From: Bacteroidales bacterium
GTDB lineage: Bacteria > Bacteroidota > Bacteroidia > Bacteroidales > FEN-979
Assembly: GCA_023229525.1 (NCBI GenBank)
Contig: JALNZC010000022.1
Location: 1 to 64,000, forward strand
Length of the DNA: 64,000 nucleotides
Direction of reading: 5' to 3'
A program made the translations under genes and the position numbers. Of the stretch, positions 61,250 to 64,000 are shown piece after piece. The notes beneath the pieces are model-generated. The model saw nothing but the letters and a program-made list of their open reading frames with translations. It was not told the origin of the DNA and made no database searches. Within the stretch, counting starts at the first letter, position 1. Each line of letters begins with the position of its first letter.

Positions 61250-63916
61250 TTACTTTCTTTTCCGAATATCCATAACGAGTTTAACATTTGTTCCATTAAA
61301 TCTGTCACTGGTTATTTCAATGGTTCCGTCCATTTCCTTAATTATCTGATAACAAATCGATAATCCGAGCCCGGTTCCCTTTCCTTCATCCTTTGTGGTA
61401 TAAAAAGGAAGGATGATATTATTGATATCGTTGTTACTGATACCAATCCCATTATCAATAACTTCAACAATCAGGAACTTATCCTCCTGGTATGACCTGA
61501 TACCAACGGTCATATTCTGATATTCAGGTTGATTGCTTTTCCTTTCGAGCACGGCATCTTTGGCATTGACCAGCAGATTTACAATTACCTGTTCGAACTT
61601 ATAAGTATTGCCTACTACCTGGGAAATTTTTTTTTCGAGTTGAAGATTCAGATTGATTCCATAGTGTTTGAACTGTTCCATTATCATCGAAGTGGCATTT
61701 TCGATGCTAAAATTAATATCGAAGGTCGTCAATACGTAATCGTCGTGGCTTCTCGAAAACGCCCTGATATGATCAATGATGTTTCTCATCCGGGTTATAT
61801 TTTCGAAAATCTTGTCTGATTTCTTTTTAAGAAATTCGAGGTCAATGGTTTCGGTTTTGGCAGACTCAAATAAAATTTTATCCATTACCATAGAAATGAT
61901 ATTTAATGGCTGGTTGATTTCATGAGCGATACCTGAAGCCATTTCCCCAAGGTTGGCCATACGGTCGGCATGAAGCTGATTTGTTTCTATCATCTTTCGT
62001 TGTGAAACATCACGGATGATGATCATGAATGATAAAGGCACGCCATCCGGACCTTGTATCAGCGTGGTACTGGTTTCACCGGTAAATAAAGATTGGTTTT
62101 TTTTTCTGACTTTTACCTCGATGTTTTGTGCAAGCCCTTCATTCATTGTCTTTTCAATTATTTCCCGTAAAGTATTTTTTTCCTTCGGATGGACGAACCT
62201 GAGAAAATGTTTGCCCACCAGGTCTTCTCTGATTTCCGCATCAAACAATTCAAGTCCGATTTCAGAAGCTTCGGTAATGATTCCTTTCAAATCGATTAAA
62301 AAAATACCATCGGGGGATGCGTCCAGCAGGGTTTTATATTTTTCATTGCTCACTTTAAGCTCCTGTTGTGCTATTTTATGTTCGGTGATATCAAGACTTA
62401 ACACGGAAACCCTCAAGATTCTTCCGGATTCGGTATGAACCGGATAAATTGAATTTCGGTAAAAACGGCCGGAATACTCGTCTTCGAACAGGATCGGTTC
62501 ACCGGTATTATAAACCTTGTCAATTTTTGATTTTCGGTTTTTCACTATATCCGCAGGAAGAATATCATAGATTTTTATACCTTTCAATTTCTCAGGGTCA
62601 ACTCCCAACTGTTTCCCCAATTCCCGGTTATTTACAATGATCTTTCCCTCTTTATCTACGAGAAAAATGGCTTCCGGCAATGAGTTAAGAATTGCCTTTA
62701 GCTCTTTTTCACTATTCGCAATTGCTTTTTCTGCTGATTTCCATTTGGTGATATCGGAGATAATACCAATAATTCCACTGATTTTGCCATTTTCATTTTT
62801 TATTGTGGCTTTGTCAAATATGACTTCGTGTTTTTTCCCATCTTTTGTTATAACCTTCCATTCATATTTCTGTATGCCGGAATTTTTAAGAAGTTCTTTA
62901 TCCCGTTTAGTATATTCATCTGCAATCTCCTTTGAGAAAATATCATAAGCCGTTTTCCCGAGAATTTCATTATAAGGTAGATCTAAAAAATGCTCAAAAG
63001 CTTTATTGAAACCTCTGTAGCAGCCATCCCTATCTTTATGAAAAACCGGATTGGGAATCGTATCCAGCAATGTATTCAGAAATTGATACTGTTCCCTGAT
63101 TTTGATCTCTGCCAACTTTCGGAAGGTTATATTTTTTGAAAAAATCAGAAACCGGCTTTCCGAAAGTTTGACCGCTTCAATGTTTGACCACAGGGTGGAA
63201 CCACCTTTATGGAGTAATAACAGATCGGCCCCTGCCGAACCCTTTTCCAGCAACCCCTTAATAAAGGCGATTCCTTCCTCATTTGAATTTTTAGGTAACA
63301 ATTCGTCAAATTTCATCCTCATTAACGCATCCCTGGAATATCCGGTCATCCTGCATGCCGCCTCATTGGCCTCGATGAACTGTCCGCTGTGGTCCGCAAC
63401 AAAAACGCCATCCGGTGCATTATCGACGTAATTCCGGTATTTTTCTTCGCTGCTTCTCAAGGCTGCATTTGCCTTGTTTAATTCTTCAGTAGATTTTTTC
63501 AGTAGCGCCGCATCCTCTATAATTTTTTGTTTCTGATGAAAAAGCTCAAGAAACACACCGATTTTACTTAGAAGTATTTGCTCATCCACTGGTTTAAAAA
63601 TATAATCTACAGCACCTGCAGAATAACCTTCGTAGATTTGTGATTCAGCATAATAATCGCCCGTTAAAAAAATTATTGGCACCTTTTCACCGGGTCTTTC
63701 TTTATTTATTGATCGGGCCAACTCAAACCCATTCATGCCTCGCATTCGAACATCAATAATAGCAAGTGTTAATTCCAGACCATTTATTTTCTCCAAAGCT
63801 GCTGAACCTGATAGTGCCTGGATCAGGTTAAGGTTCAAATCTTCAACGATAGTTTGAATGCAATTCAATTGATCTATATCGTCATCGACAATTAAAAGGT
63901 TTGGCAGATGTTTCAT
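61250..63916 (-). CDS. Multi-PAS hybrid-type sensor histidine kinase
   Basis: This is an 888-residue protein: an N-terminal receiver with D55 (AIIDVRMRG), four PAS domains (about 155-270, 275-395, 400-515 and 520-645), HisKA with H665 (SGIAHEINQP), and an HATPase with DNGIGIS and GTGLGLS. There is no membrane segment, so it senses cytosolic signals (redox, gas or metabolites via PAS). Its partner is the sigma-54 regulator starting two bases downstream. The receiver at the N-terminus suggests it is itself controlled by another kinase. Confidence 0.93.
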   Translation of the reverse strand: MKHLPNLLIVDDDIDQLNCIQTIVEDLNLNLIQALSGSAALEKINGLELTLAIIDVRMRGMNGFELARSINKERPGEKVPIIFLTGDYYAESQIYEGYSAGAVDYIFKPVDEQILLSKIGVFLELFHQKQKIIEDAALLKKSTEELNKANAALRSSEEKYRNYVDNAPDGVFVADHSGQFIEANEAACRMTGYSRDALMRMKFDELLPKNSNEEGIAFIKGLLEKGSAGADLLLLHKGGSTLWSNIEAVKLSESRFLIFSKNITFRKLAEIKIREQYQFLNTLLDTIPNPVFHKDRDGCYRGFNKAFEHFLDLPYNEILGKTAYDIFSKEIADEYTKRDKELLKNSGIQKYEWKVITKDGKKHEVIFDKATIKNENGKISGIIGIISDITKWKSAEKAIANSEKELKAILNSLPEAIFLVDKEGKIIVNNRELGKQLGVDPEKLKGIKIYDILPADIVKNRKSKIDKVYNTGEPILFEDEYSGRFYRNSIYPVHTESGRILRVSVLSLDITEHKIAQQELKVSNEKYKTLLDASPDGIFLIDLKGIITEASEIGLELFDAEIREDLVGKHFLRFVHPKEKNTLREIIEKTMNEGLAQNIEVKVRKKNQSLFTGETSTTLIQGPDGVPLSFMIIIRDVSQRKMIETNQLHADRMANLGEMASGIAHEINQPLNIISMVMDKILFESAKTETIDLEFLKKKSDKIFENITRMRNIIDHIRAFSRSHDDYVLTTFDINFSIENATSMIMEQFKHYGINLNLQLEKKISQVVGNTYKFEQVIVNLLVNAKDAVLERKSNQPEYQNMTVGIRSYQEDKFLIVEVIDNGIGISNNDINNIILPFYTTKDEGKGTGLGLSICYQIIKEMDGTIEITSDRFNGTNVKLVMDIRKRK

Positions 63917-63941
63917 GAAGCGATTGGTTAAGATTGTTGCA

Positions 63942-64000
63942 CTAAGGGGTCAATCCGTTAATGGTCAGCTTTATCCCTTCCGGAAGATCCTTAAGAATAA
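63942..64000 (-). CDS. 3' end of an unidentified gene
   Basis: The frame reads ILKDLPEGIKLTINGLTP and stops at 63942, 26 bp before the kinase start. It has the look of a real C-terminus of an upstream operon member, but too little is in the window to name it. Confidence 0.4.
   Translation of the reverse strand, partial: ILKDLPEGIKLTINGLTP

Overview
The window looks like a chromosomal segment of a Bacteroidota bacterium, probably of the Bacteroidales/Marinilabiliales type. The evidence is two large secreted proteins with C-terminal type IX secretion sorting domains, a PID-CTERM-like protein, a TAnnTTTG-type promoter before the only tRNA, and enhancer-type sigma-54 regulators. No rRNA, CRISPR array or intact transposase is visible.

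Region 1 (0-15.5 kb) is mixed housekeeping and envelope functions: a membrane PHP-type protein, an Nramp metal transporter, a beta-barrel protein, an RND-MFP-TolC efflux operon whose pump gene carries a frameshift, a lipoprotein, a methyltransferase, a metallo-beta-lactamase-fold enzyme, a PhzF-like protein, a 5'-nucleotidase with an unusual leader domain, and an archaemetzincin. Region 2 (15.5-21 kb) is a signalling locus: a sigma-54 response regulator, a histidine kinase with heme-c-like motifs in its sensor domain, and a fusion of a phosphate-binding-protein-like domain to a GcvH lipoyl domain. The fusion gene has a sigma-54 promoter and four upstream dyads. Region 3 (21-38 kb) holds an ECF sigma/anti-sigma module with mirrored divergent promoters, a DedA protein, a CoA-transferase and beta-oxidation-type genes, an M64 peptidase, tRNA-Ala(CGC), a SMUG2-like glycosylase, and a uvrA-like pseudogene split by a small inverted-repeat element present three times in the window.

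Region 4 (38.3-52.4 kb) is the highlight: about 21 same-strand genes forming a complete gas vesicle cluster (gvpA, two more GvpA-family proteins, gvpN, gvpG, gvpK, gvpO, an Hsp20-type gvpH, and five GvpF/L paralogs). Proteostasis genes are embedded in it: a CDC48-type double AAA ATPase, an ArsA/GET3 ATPase, a GvpF fused to a DnaJ J-domain, a separate DnaJ-type zinc-finger protein and a zinc-ribbon protein. A coiled-coil protein with 65-residue repeats is the best GvpC analogue. gvpA has a sigma-54-like promoter.

Region 5 (52.3-64 kb) begins with that gvpA promoter region. About 230 bp of it is duplicated at 59.6-59.86 kb, directly behind the stop codon of a sigma-54 response regulator encoded with a multi-PAS histidine kinase. 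I infer that this two-component system controls the gas vesicles, and that about 7 kb (a surface T9SS protein, a PID-CTERM protein, membrane and unknown proteins, a transposase remnant) came to lie between the regulator and the operon. Several intercistronic gaps are filled by 7-9 bp degenerate tandem repeats.
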